The translations under genes and the position numbers were made by a program. The notes beneath the pieces were generated by a model that saw nothing but the letters and a program-made list of their open reading frames with translations, had not been told where the DNA came from and made no database searches. From Streptomyces sp. YIM 121038 (GTDB lineage Bacteria; Actinomycetota; Actinomycetes; Streptomycetales; Streptomycetaceae), in contig NZ_CP030771.1 in assembly GCF_006088715.1 (NCBI RefSeq), positions 6,157,501 to 6,221,500 on the forward strand: a stretch of 64,000 nt of DNA, read 5' to 3'. Numbering within the stretch: the stretch's first letter is position 1; each line of letters begins with the position of its first letter. Positions 34,049 through 41,653 of the stretch are shown here, piece after piece.

Positions 34049-34903
34049 TCAGTTGAGCTTCGCCCGGGCCGCGCGCGCCTGGAGCCGGACCCGCTCCGCC
34101 GTCGTGGGCTCGATCGACTCGACGACCTCGGCGTACTCGTCGAGACCCCGCGCCCCCTCCAGGAAGTCACCGCGCTCGACGAGCAGCTGGGCCCGCTCGT
34201 AGCGCAGCCGCGCCGGGTGGGAGGGGAGCAGGAGCGACAGTTCGAGGGCCCACAGCGCCACGTGGGAGCGCTCGGAGCGGTCCGCGGCCCAGGCCCGGAT
34301 GTTGTTGAGGATGCGCAGCATGATGTTCAGCGGGGCCGCGGCCGTCAGGAGCGAGGAGTTGAGCTTGCCGCCCGTGGTCTGCGCGACCAGCTGCTCCGCG
34401 TCCTCGCGGCTCAGCAGCCGCCCGCCGTTGAACGGGTCGGCAAGGACCTGCTCCGTCGCGCCGTACTCGTCCGGACTGCCGAAGCCCACCACGAAGTGGC
34501 CGGGCAGCGCGACGCCGTACACCGGGGCGCCCGCACGCCGGGCCACCTCTATCCACACCACGGACAACAGGATCGGCAGGCCCCGCTTGTGCCGCAGCAC
34601 CTCGTGCAGGAGCGAGGACTCCAGGCGCTGGTAGTCCGTGGCGGCGCCGTGGAAGCCGTGCCGCCCGCCGAGCAGCTCGGACATCGCGGCCGCCCACGCG
34701 CGCGCCCCGCCCGGCCGGTAGGGGAGCTGCCCGGCGAGGGTGTCCAGCTCGATCTGCGCCGCCACGATGCCCGCGTCGTCGAGCTCCGGGTCCGCCTCCC
34801 CGCTCAGCAGCAGGCACAGCAGGGAGAGGTCGGGCCGCTCGGACCTGGCCTCGTCGGCGAATCTGCGCCGCCATTCACTGGACTTCGCGGGCTGTGCGCG
34901 CAT
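34049..34903 (-). CDS. SirB1-family (transglutaminase-like/TPR) protein
   Basis: A 284-aa paralogue of the 33100 gene and probably the ancestral copy, since it has the short family loop SPDEYGATEQVLADPF without cysteines. Core blocks are YQRLESSLLHEVLRHKRGLPI and EVARRAGAPVYGVALPGHF. The C-terminal RSERSHVALWALELSLLLPS and following helices look like TPR. No signal peptide, so cytoplasmic. The two copies lie head to tail and share C-terminal RLQARAARAKLN/RRQARAARARLN, evidence of tandem duplication. Confidence 0.88.
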   Translation of the reverse strand: MRAQPAKSSEWRRRFADEARSERPDLSLLCLLLSGEADPELDDAGIVAAQIELDTLAGQLPYRPGGARAWAAAMSELLGGRHGFHGAATDYQRLESSLLHEVLRHKRGLPILLSVVWIEVARRAGAPVYGVALPGHFVVGFGSPDEYGATEQVLADPFNGGRLLSREDAEQLVAQTTGGKLNSSLLTAAAPLNIMLRILNNIRAWAADRSERSHVALWALELSLLLPSHPARLRYERAQLLVERGDFLEGARGLDEYAEVVESIEPTTAERVRLQARAARAKLN

Positions 34904-35104
34904 CCGTGCCTCTGTCGTTTCTGTGTGGGCCCGTCCCGCCGGGCCGAGGGGTGGTGCCGGGGTGCTGCTTCCCGTGCTGTCTTCGTCGTACGCGTACGCC
35001 GGTCGAACGCGTACGCCGCCATCCGTGAGGGGCCGGAACGCCGTCGCGCCCGGTCCCGGGCGCCTCGCCCCCCGGGCGCGGCCGCTCGGGCCTTCCGTCG
35101 TCGC

Positions 35105-36115
35105 TCACGCCTCCGGTCGCTCGGGCTGCCTGTAGTGGTGGTAACGGTGGTGGACGGAGAATCCCATCCCGTCGTACAGCGCCCGCGCACCGCCGTTGTC
35201 CTCCTCCGCCTGGAGCCACGCGGCCGACGCCCCCTCGTCGAGCGCCCGCCGCGCGAGCGCCGTCATCACGGCCGTGGCCAGGCCCCGCCGCCGCTGCGCG
35301 GGGTCCACCTCCACCGCCATGAATCCCGCCCACCGGCCGTCGACCACGCACCGCCCGATCGCCGCCGGCACGCCCTCGTCACCGGGCACGGAAGCGAACC
35401 ACACCGAGGGGCCGCTCGTCAGTACCTGGACCACATGTGGTCCCGCCGTCCCGGCCCGCCCGTACCGCCGCAGCCACGCCTCGTCGACACCGCGCGCCAG
35501 GGTCACCCGCCCGGTGTCCACGGGCAGGTCCCCGACCGGGGCGAGCGCGCCGGTCAGGACCAGCGTGGTCACCTCCCGTGCCCAGCCGCGCCGTTCGAGC
35601 TCCGCGCGGAGCCGTTCCTGCGCGTCGTCGACGCCGGTCGCGGTCTGCACGTACGCGGGCAGGCCGCGGTCCGCGTACCAACTGCGCACGTACGTCAGCG
35701 CGTCGTCGAGGGGGCGGCCCGGATCGCCGAGCGGCAGCACGGAGTTGGCCCGTCGGGTGAATCCGGCGGCGGCCCGCAGCGTCCACGCGCCGAGGCGCTC
35801 GCTCTCCAGCGGCTGCCAGGCGCGCGCCCCCGCCCGCGCCAGCTCCTCGTACGTCGCGGCGGGTCCCCGGCGGCGCGCGGGCGCGGCCGGCACGACCTTG
35901 CCCGCGACCAGGACACTCTCCGCAATCCGGACAGCCTCGCCACTCTTGCGTGTGATCACCAACACACCGTCGTTCCACGATGTGAGAACGCCCACCGTGT
36001 CCGTGAACCGGGAGCCCGGAGCGTCCACCTCGCCCACGCGGCGAACCGATACGCGTTTACCCACGTCAGAAGGGGTGATTCGGACCTCGAGCCGTCCGCC
36101 CGCAGTGAATTCCAC
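35105..36115 (-). CDS. GNAT-family N-acetyltransferase
   Basis: A 336-aa protein with two parts. Residues 1-85 form a small beta-rich domain (ITPSDVGKRVSVRRVGEV, VGVLTSWNDGVLVITRKSGE) that looks like an SH3- or RBD-like module. Residues 95-330 contain the acetyltransferase, with the acetyl-CoA loop VEVDPAQRRRGLATAVMTAL and the C-terminal NGGARALYDGMGFSVHHRYHH. GTG 36115 follows AGGAGGGG. It is divergent from fdxA. The same GNAT-fdx-dapC neighbourhood is frequent in actinobacteria. The substrate is unknown. Confidence 0.85.
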   Translation of the reverse strand: MEFTAGGRLEVRITPSDVGKRVSVRRVGEVDAPGSRFTDTVGVLTSWNDGVLVITRKSGEAVRIAESVLVAGKVVPAAPARRRGPAATYEELARAGARAWQPLESERLGAWTLRAAAGFTRRANSVLPLGDPGRPLDDALTYVRSWYADRGLPAYVQTATGVDDAQERLRAELERRGWAREVTTLVLTGALAPVGDLPVDTGRVTLARGVDEAWLRRYGRAGTAGPHVVQVLTSGPSVWFASVPGDEGVPAAIGRCVVDGRWAGFMAVEVDPAQRRRGLATAVMTALARRALDEGASAAWLQAEEDNGGARALYDGMGFSVHHRYHHYRQPERPEA

Positions 36116-36258
36116 AGCTCTGTACGCCCCTCCTGTTCGGATCTTGCCCGGGAACGGAGATACTAGGTGCGGGCATCGACGACGCCGCGCTCCCGCGCGC
36201 CAGGCGAGCGGAGCCTGAGGACGGCCCGCCAGCGCCCGTATCGAGGAGGAACGACAGC

Positions 36259-36579
36259 GTGACCTACGTCATCGCGCAGCCTTGTGTCGACGTCAAGGAC
36301 AAGGCGTGCATCGAGGAGTGCCCGGTCGACTGCATTTACGAGGGCAACCGCTCCTTGTACATCCACCCGGACGAATGCGTCGACTGTGGAGCCTGCGAAC
36401 CGGTCTGCCCGGTCGAGGCGATCTTCTACGAGGACGACACTCCTGAGGAGTGGAAGGACTACTACAAGGCGAACGTCGAGTTCTTCGACGAGCTCGGCTC
36501 GCCGGGTGGTGCCAGCAAGCTCGGTCTGATCGAGCGCGACCACCCCTTCGTCGCAGGCCTGCCGCCGCAGAACCAGTAA
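36259..36579 (+). CDS. fdxA: 7Fe ferredoxin (3Fe-4S and 4Fe-4S)
   Basis: A 106-aa electron carrier. Cysteines 9, 17, 21 and 25 (QPCVDVKDKACIEECPVDC) and 40, 43, 46 and 50 (CVDCGACEPVCP) match the two-cluster arrangement of mycobacterial FdxC and Streptomyces 7Fe ferredoxins. The acidic surface and C-terminal HPFVAGLPPQ are usual. GTG 36259 is preceded by a strong GAGGAGG. A large terminator at 36598 separates it from dapC, although some read-through is likely. Confidence 0.95.
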   Translation: MTYVIAQPCVDVKDKACIEECPVDCIYEGNRSLYIHPDECVDCGACEPVCPVEAIFYEDDTPEEWKDYYKANVEFFDELGSPGGASKLGLIERDHPFVAGLPPQNQ

Positions 36580-36597
36580 GCGGCCGCTCAAGCGCCG

Positions 36598-36638
36598 CCC
36601 CGGTCCCGTACGGCCACGTCCGCCGTACGGGACCGGGG
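36598..36638 (+). terminator. Terminator between fdxA and dapC
   Basis: Perfect 16-bp arms (CCCCGGTCCCGTACGG and complement) with a 9-base loop, followed by CGTTTGT. Confidence 0.85.
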
Positions 36639-36677
36639 CGTTTGTACAAGACCCACGCACCGCCTGGAGCGCATCTC

Positions 36678-37769
36678 GTGTCAGCAGTCTCGGACCGTCT
36701 TCCCACGTTCCCCTGGGACAAGCTCGAACCGTACAAGGAGACGGCGGCGGCCCACCCGGACGGCATCGTCGACCTGTCGGTCGGCACGCCCGTCGACCCG
36801 GTGCCCGAGCTGATCCAGAAGGCGCTCGTCGCGGCCGCCGACTCGCCCGGCTACCCCACGGTGTGGGGCACGCCCGAGCTGCGCGACGCGATCACCGGCT
36901 GGTGCGCCCGGCGCCTCGGCGCCCGCGACCTGACCCACCACAACGTGCTGCCGATCGTCGGCTCCAAGGAGCTCGTCGCCTGGCTCCCCACCCAGCTCGG
37001 CCTCGGCCCCGGCGACAAGGTCGCCCACCCGCGCCTGGCCTACCCGACGTACGAGGTCGGCGCGCGCCTGGCCCGCGCGGAGTACGTCACGTACGAGGAC
37101 CCGCTGGAGCTCGACCCCACGGACCTCAAGCTCCTGTGGCTCAACTCGCCCTCCAACCCGACCGGTCGTGTCCTGTCAAAGGACGAGCTGACCCGGGTCG
37201 TGGCCTGGGCGCGCGAGCACGGCGTCCTGCTGGTCAGCGACGAGTGCTACCTGGAGCTCGGCTGGGAGGCCGACCCGGTGTCGGTCCTGCACCCGGACGT
37301 CTGCGGCGGCTCGTACGAGGGCGTCGTGGCGGTCCACTCCCTCTCCAAGCGCTCGAACCTCGCGGGCTACCGCGCGGCGTTCGTCGCCGGGGACGCCGCC
37401 GTGCTGGGCGACCTCCTGCAGATCCGCAAGCACGGCGGAATGATGACTTCCGCTCCGACGCAGGCCGCGGTGATCGCGGCCCTCGGGGACGACGCCCACG
37501 TCCACGAACAGCGCGAGCGCTACGCGGCCCGCCGCACCGCCCTGCGCGAGGCCCTGGTCCGGCACGGCTTCCGCATCGAGCACAGCGAGGCGAGCCTCTA
37601 CCTGTGGGCCACCCGCGACGAGTCCTGCTGGGACACGGTCGCCCATCTGGCCTCCCTCGGCATCCTGGTGGCCCCCGGCGACTTCTACGGCGAGGCGGGC
37701 GCCCACTTCGTCCGCGTGGCGATGACGGCGACGGACGAACGCGTGGCGGCAGCGGTGTCCCGCCTCTAG
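36678..37769 (+). CDS. dapC: N-succinyldiaminopimelate aminotransferase DapC
   Basis: A 363-aa class I/II PLP aminotransferase in the succinylase branch of lysine/diaminopimelate synthesis. The PLP lysine is in VVAVHSLSKRSNLAGYRAAF. The upstream blocks NSPSNPTGR and VSDECYLELGW bind the cofactor. GTG 36678 (VSAVSDRLPTFPWDKLEPYK) follows GGAG. The start is supported by the family N-terminus, while longer open frames upstream run through the terminator. It lies close to dapE (39618), the next-but-one step of the pathway. Confidence 0.93.
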   Translation: MSAVSDRLPTFPWDKLEPYKETAAAHPDGIVDLSVGTPVDPVPELIQKALVAAADSPGYPTVWGTPELRDAITGWCARRLGARDLTHHNVLPIVGSKELVAWLPTQLGLGPGDKVAHPRLAYPTYEVGARLARAEYVTYEDPLELDPTDLKLLWLNSPSNPTGRVLSKDELTRVVAWAREHGVLLVSDECYLELGWEADPVSVLHPDVCGGSYEGVVAVHSLSKRSNLAGYRAAFVAGDAAVLGDLLQIRKHGGMMTSAPTQAAVIAALGDDAHVHEQRERYAARRTALREALVRHGFRIEHSEASLYLWATRDESCWDTVAHLASLGILVAPGDFYGEAGAHFVRVAMTATDERVAAAVSRL

Positions 37770-37826
37770 CTGTGGGCAGCTGGTCCGCCCGGAGGGCGGA
37801 ACGGGTCGGCGAGCAACCGGCAACGC

Positions 37827-37865
37827 GAAGGGGTGCGGGGAGCTGCAAGCTCCCCGCACCCCTTC
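37827..37865. terminator. Bidirectional terminator after dapC
   Basis: Perfect 18-bp arms (GAAGGGGTGCGGGGAGCT and complement) with a GCA loop, between the convergent dapC and the small secreted protein gene. Confidence 0.9.
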
Positions 37866-37886
37866 CGCGTACCTGGACCCGGAGGG

Positions 37887-38285
37887 TCAGCCCAGCGGCA
37901 GGCTCTTCACCGGCAGCTGCTCGGTCGGCAGCCCCTTCCCCGTCGCGTCCCCGAGAACCTCACCGGCCCCCTCGGCCACGTCGTCCGCGGCCCCCTTCGC
38001 GGCGGGCGTCGTCGTCTTCGCGCCCTTGCCCACCGCCTTGCCCGCGGTCGGCACACCCTTCTTGACGGCCTTGCTCCCGGCCTCCGTCGCGACGCCACTG
38101 GCCTTCTGCGTCGCGCCGTCGACCGTGTCGCCCAGGCTGCTCGGGTCGACGGCGCTGAGCCCGCCCAGCTTCGACGTGTCCGGCAGGTCGGCGGCGCTCG
38201 CGGAGCCGGCCGCACCGACCACGGGCGCCGCCGCGGCGACGAGCAGCGCGGCACGGGCGATCCGGCGGGTCAGGGGGAGGGACAT
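37887..38285 (-). CDS. Small secreted Ala/Lys/Gly-rich protein
   Basis: A 132-aa protein. Residues 1-31 are a signal peptide (MSLPLTRRIARAALLVAAAA..SASA) with cleavage likely after ASA. The mature 100 residues are of low complexity: repeats of Ala/Gly/Lys/Thr (KAVKKGVPTAGKAVGKGAKT) and a C-terminal LPVKSLPLG. ATG 38285 is preceded by AAGGAGC. Similar proteins are often annotated in Streptomyces as ATP-binding protein, but no nucleotide motif is visible. Function unknown. Its upstream region has two adjoining palindromes. Confidence 0.8.
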   Translation of the reverse strand: MSLPLTRRIARAALLVAAAAPVVGAAGSASAADLPDTSKLGGLSAVDPSSLGDTVDGATQKASGVATEAGSKAVKKGVPTAGKAVGKGAKTTTPAAKGAADDVAEGAGEVLGDATGKGLPTEQLPVKSLPLG

Positions 38286-38384
38286 GGTGCTCCTTAGCGG
38301 GAGAGGACGGTGAGGTGTCCGACCGGAGGATCTCCGGCGCCGGACGCAGTGACTACCGCTCGAAGCTCGCGAAGGTTGCGGTGG

Positions 38385-38416
38385 GCCAACGTAAAGAGTT
38401 GGCAATGCGTCGCATT
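38385..38416. promoter_or_regulatory. Two adjoining palindromes upstream of the secreted protein gene
   Basis: GCCAAC-(7)-GTTGGC at 38385-38403 is followed directly by the perfect palindrome AATGCGTCGCATT (38404-38416). They lie about 100-130 bases before the start at 38285 and look like operators. Confidence 0.5.
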
Positions 38417-38468
38417 ATCGGCTGCGGATAAATTCGGGCAAACACCATTCGTGGAAATGCTGTCAAGA

Positions 38469-38505
38469 CCGCTCAACACCCCTTGTCCTCAAGGAATTTG
38501 AGCGG
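38469..38505 (-). terminator. Distal terminator-like stem
   Basis: CCGCTCAA pairs with TTGAGCGG, and inside it CCTTG pairs with CAAGG around TCCT. About 80 bases downstream of the SLT-like gene. Confidence 0.55.
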
Positions 38506-38558
38506 ACTGCCGCATCTGTTCGAAAGGGCCTGACGGGCGTCTCCGTGCAGCAATCGCC

Positions 38559-38576
38559 GTCCCTCATTCGAGGGAC
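38559..38576 (-). terminator. Terminator of the SLT-like gene
   Basis: GTCCCTC-ATTC-GAGGGAC, a perfect 7-bp stem starting 10 bases after the stop on the minus strand. Confidence 0.65.
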
Positions 38577-38585
38577 CCTTCCGCA

Positions 38586-39497
38586 CTACTGCCCAGCGAC
38601 GATTCGGACTTCACGCGTACGCGCGCCGGTCGTGCGCCACATATCCCCGGAATCACCGGAATCCCCGGCGTTCCACTCCCGGTCCCCGTACGCGACCCGC
38701 TCGATGTGCAGTGCCGTCGCGTTGGCCACGGCCCAGTGCGCCAGCTCCCAGCCGCGCTGCGGAATGCCACTTTCCGGTGAGGCGGCGGTCGCCTCGGTGA
38801 CGGGGACGCTCACCACGCGCCCGCGCGCGGGCGTGCCTTCGGGCAGCACGCCCCGCCCGAAGTCCCGCGCGAGCGCCCGCCGCACCTCCCGCGGGCCGCC
38901 CGGGTCGATGCCCGGCAGGCCCTGGCAGCTGAGCGTCGCCGGAGTGCGCCCGGTGAGCGCGGCGGCGAGCAGCGCCGCGTCCGGCTCGTGCTTCGCGTAC
39001 GCCTGCGGGAAGCCGCTGCGCTGCACGCGCTGCGCGGCGACTGTCAGGGGCAGGCGCGAATAGCCCGGCACGTCCTTGAGGTGGTCGTAGAACCGCACCG
39101 ACGCGTACACCGGGTCCATGATCTGCCGCCGGGAGCCCCAGCCCTGCGAGGGCCGCTGCTGGAACAGGCCGAGCGAATCCCGGTCGCCGTGGCGGATGTT
39201 GCGCAGGCCCGACTCCTGGAGGGCCGTCGCGAGGGCGATCGTCACCGCGCGCTCGGGCATGCCGCGCCGGGTGCCGACGACCGCGATGGTCGCGGCGTTG
39301 ACGGCCTGCTCCGCGTTCATCTCGTACGTCGCCCCGTCGCCGTTGCCCGACACGACCGTGCACCGGGGGTCGGAACGGCTCCCGGAGACGTACTGGACCA
39401 CTACGTAGGCCACGACGGCGAGCAGCGCGGCGAGGGCCGCCCCGGCGCGCGGGAGGCGGCCGCGCCGGACGAGGAGGGACGGCTCGGACACGCGCAC
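38586..39497 (-). CDS. Membrane-anchored lytic-transglycosylase-like (SLT-fold) protein
   Basis: About 303 aa. An N-terminal basic tail (VRVSEPSLLVRRGRLPRAG) and one helix (AALAALLAVVAYVVVQYV) anchor it, with the rest outside. The lysozyme-like block MPERAVTIALATALQESGLRN, then RDSLGLFQQRPSQGWGS and YSRLPLTVAAQRVQRSG, is shared with the non-NlpC domain of actinobacterial wall proteins. The Glu in ALQESGL would be the catalytic acid. Such proteins are sometimes mislabelled heavy metal transporters. The start is uncertain: GTG 39497, GTG 39491 or an upstream GTG are possible. It is divergent from dapE. Confidence 0.8.
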   Translation of the reverse strand: MRVSEPSLLVRRGRLPRAGAALAALLAVVAYVVVQYVSGSRSDPRCTVVSGNGDGATYEMNAEQAVNAATIAVVGTRRGMPERAVTIALATALQESGLRNIRHGDRDSLGLFQQRPSQGWGSRRQIMDPVYASVRFYDHLKDVPGYSRLPLTVAAQRVQRSGFPQAYAKHEPDAALLAAALTGRTPATLSCQGLPGIDPGGPREVRRALARDFGRGVLPEGTPARGRVVSVPVTEATAASPESGIPQRGWELAHWAVANATALHIERVAYGDREWNAGDSGDSGDMWRTTGARTREVRIVAGQ

Positions 39498-39604
39498 CAA
39501 GGTACTGGAGCGGACTGACAGTGCCGACACGGGCACGGAGAGGGACGGTTCGGGCGTGGCGCCGGGCGGCGGGACGGAAAGGGAGGCGATCCGCGGCGGA
39601 GAGT

Positions 39605-39610
39605 TAGGGT
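39605..39610 (+). promoter_or_regulatory. -10 element for a leaderless dapE transcript
   Basis: TAGGGT lies seven bases before the dapE ATG and no Shine-Dalgarno is present. Confidence 0.4.
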
Positions 39611-39617
39611 CGAGGCC

Positions 39618-40709
39618 ATGGATCAGACCTCGGCGCAGCCGCCGCTCGACCTCACCATGGACGCCGCCGCGCTGACGGCCGCGCTCGTCGACTTCCCGTC
39701 CCCCAGCGGCCAGGAGAAGGCGCTCGCGGACGCCATCGAGACCGCGCTGCGCGCCCTGCCGCACCTGACGGTCGACCGGCACGGCAACAACGTCGTGGCC
39801 CGCACGGACCTGGGCCGCGCCGAGCGCGTCGTCCTGGCCGGGCACATCGACACGGTCCCGATCGCCGGGAACGTCCCCTCGCGCCTGGACGAGGACGGCG
39901 TGCTGTGGGGCTGCGGCACCTGCGACATGAAGTCCGGTGTCGCGGTCCAGCTGCGCATCGCCCAGACCGTGCCGGAGCCCAACCGCGACCTCACCTTCGT
40001 GTTCTACGACAACGAAGAGGTCGCCGCGCACCTCAACGGCCTGGGGCACGTCGCCGAGGCCCACCCCGACTGGCTCGCGGGCGACTTCGCGGTGCTCCTG
40101 GAGCCGACCGGCAACCAGGTCGAGGGCGGCTGCCAGGGCACGCTGCGGGTCCACCTGAAGACGACGGGGGAGCGGGCACACTCCGCGCGCGCGTGGATGG
40201 GCTCCAACGCCATCCACGCGGCCGCCCCGATCCTCGCGAAGCTGGCCGCGTACGAGGCGCGCCGGCCGGTCGTCGACGGCCTCCAGTACCACGAGGGCCT
40301 CAACGCGGTCGGCATCGAGGGCGGCGTCGCGACCAACGTCATCCCCGACGCCTGCACGGTGGTCGTCAACTTCCGTTACGCGCCCGACCGCACGCCCGAG
40401 GAGGCGGAGGCCTTCGTCCGCGACTACTTCGCCGACTGCGGGATCGACGAGTTCGTCGTCGACGACCACACGGGGGGCGCGCGCCCCGGCCTCACGCACC
40501 CCTCCGCGCAGGCCTTCCTCGCGGCCGTCGGCGGCGAGGCCCGGCCCAAGTACGGCTGGACCGACGTGGCCCGCTTCAGCGCCCTCGGCGTGCCCGCCGT
40601 CAACTACAGCCCCGGTGAGCCGCTCCTCGCCCACAAGGTGGACGAGCGGGTCAAGGCCTCCCTGATCCCCGAGGCGGAGGCCAAGCTGCGCGCCTGGCTC
40701 ACCTCCTGA
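39618..40709 (+). CDS. dapE: Succinyl-diaminopimelate desuccinylase DapE
   Basis: A 363-aa M20-family dizinc hydrolase that removes succinate in lysine/mDAP synthesis. First metal motif LAGHIDTVP, bridging Asp in WGCGTCDMKSG, catalytic Glu-Glu in YDNEEV, then LEPTGN and the dimerisation-domain segment ERAHSARAWMGSNAI. The last metal His is in GEPLLAHKVDE. Actinobacterial-type length. It encodes the enzyme after DapC in the same branch. ATG 39618 sits in a leaderless arrangement. Confidence 0.94.
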   Translation: MDQTSAQPPLDLTMDAAALTAALVDFPSPSGQEKALADAIETALRALPHLTVDRHGNNVVARTDLGRAERVVLAGHIDTVPIAGNVPSRLDEDGVLWGCGTCDMKSGVAVQLRIAQTVPEPNRDLTFVFYDNEEVAAHLNGLGHVAEAHPDWLAGDFAVLLEPTGNQVEGGCQGTLRVHLKTTGERAHSARAWMGSNAIHAAAPILAKLAAYEARRPVVDGLQYHEGLNAVGIEGGVATNVIPDACTVVVNFRYAPDRTPEEAEAFVRDYFADCGIDEFVVDDHTGGARPGLTHPSAQAFLAAVGGEARPKYGWTDVARFSALGVPAVNYSPGEPLLAHKVDERVKASLIPEAEAKLRAWLTS

Positions 40710-40837
40710 CCCCGGCCGCCTTGTGGAATTACGCCGCGCGTAACGCCCGTAGACCTACGCTGAAGTGGCACAACGAGTAAGTGGGGCGCGGCAGGGGCCA
40801 CCCGGCCCGCCGCGACCGTCAGTGGAAGGGGATGTTC

Positions 40838-41590
40838 ATGGGCAGTCCGGAAGCTCAGGGTCCGCCGGAGGAACAGCACCTGGGGCCGGTGGTGCGGCGC
40901 CGTGAACAGATCACGCCCGGCACCACCGACCAGCGGCTCCTCGACACCGAGGGGGGCGACTCGGCGTGGGTGCACACCGACCCCTGGCGGGTGATGCGCA
41001 TCCAGTCCGAGTTCGTCGAGGGCTTCGGTGCCCTGGCCGAACTCCCGAGCGCGATCAGCGTCTTCGGCTCGGCCCGCACCCGCCCCGACAGCCCCGAGTA
41101 CGAGGCGGGCGTCCGCATCGGCAAGGCCCTCGTGGAGGCGGGCTTCGCCGTCATCACCGGCGGCGGCCCCGGGGCGATGGAGGCCGCCAACAAGGGGGCC
41201 CGCGAAGCGAAGGGCGTCTCCGTCGGGCTCGGCATCGAGCTGCCCTTCGAGCAGGGGCTCAACCCGCACGTCGACATCGGCGTGAACTTCCGCTACTTCT
41301 TCGTCCGCAAGACGATGTTCGTGAAGTACGCGCAAGGGTTCGTGGTCCTGCCCGGCGGGCTCGGCACCCTCGACGAGCTCTTCGAGGCGCTCACCCTCGT
41401 CCAGACCCGCAAGGTGACCCGCTTCCCCATCGTCCTCTTCGGCTCCGCCTACTGGGGCGGCCTCGTCGACTGGCTCCGCGACACGGTCGTGGCCCAGGGC
41501 AAGGCCTCGGAGCACGACCTGCTCCTGTTCCACGTGACGGACGACGTGGACGAGGCGGTCAGCCTGGTGACGAAGGAAGTCGGCCGCTAG
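40838..41590 (+). CDS. LOG-family (TIGR00730) Rossmann-fold protein
   Basis: A 250-aa protein with SVFGSARTRPDSPEY, GGGPGAMEAANKGA and the LOG signature PGGLGTLDELFEAL. Proteins of this family include cytokinin-activating nucleotide phosphoribohydrolases (Lonely guy), which cleave ribose-5-phosphate from nucleoside monophosphates. The mycobacterial relative Rv1205 sits in the same neighbourhood. ATG 40838 (MGSPEAQG) follows GGAAGGGG at six bases; ATG 40832 lies too close to it. TTACGC-CGC-GCGTAA (40729-40743) upstream is a possible operator. Confidence 0.9.
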   Translation: MGSPEAQGPPEEQHLGPVVRRREQITPGTTDQRLLDTEGGDSAWVHTDPWRVMRIQSEFVEGFGALAELPSAISVFGSARTRPDSPEYEAGVRIGKALVEAGFAVITGGGPGAMEAANKGAREAKGVSVGLGIELPFEQGLNPHVDIGVNFRYFFVRKTMFVKYAQGFVVLPGGLGTLDELFEALTLVQTRKVTRFPIVLFGSAYWGGLVDWLRDTVVAQGKASEHDLLLFHVTDDVDEAVSLVTKEVGR

Positions 41591-41600
41591 CTCCCGCGGT

Positions 41601-41642
41601 CCGGGCGCCGGACGGGCCGCGCGCGGCCCGTCCGGCGCCCGG
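41601..41642. terminator. 42-bp perfect palindrome, bidirectional terminator
   Basis: The 42 bases are a perfect inverted repeat without spacer, from CCGGGCGCC to GGCGCCCGG, between the convergent LOG and folP2-type genes. Confidence 0.9.
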
Positions 41643-41653
41643 CGGCAGGGCGG

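Larger units (their letters stand above)
38286..38585. other. 300-bp AT-richer control region between two minus-strand genes
   Basis: It contains two adjoining dyads (38385-38416) upstream of the secreted protein gene and two terminator stems (38469-38505, 38559-38576) for the SLT-like gene. No gene was found; the frames have poor codon usage and frequent A/T third positions. Confidence 0.6.
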
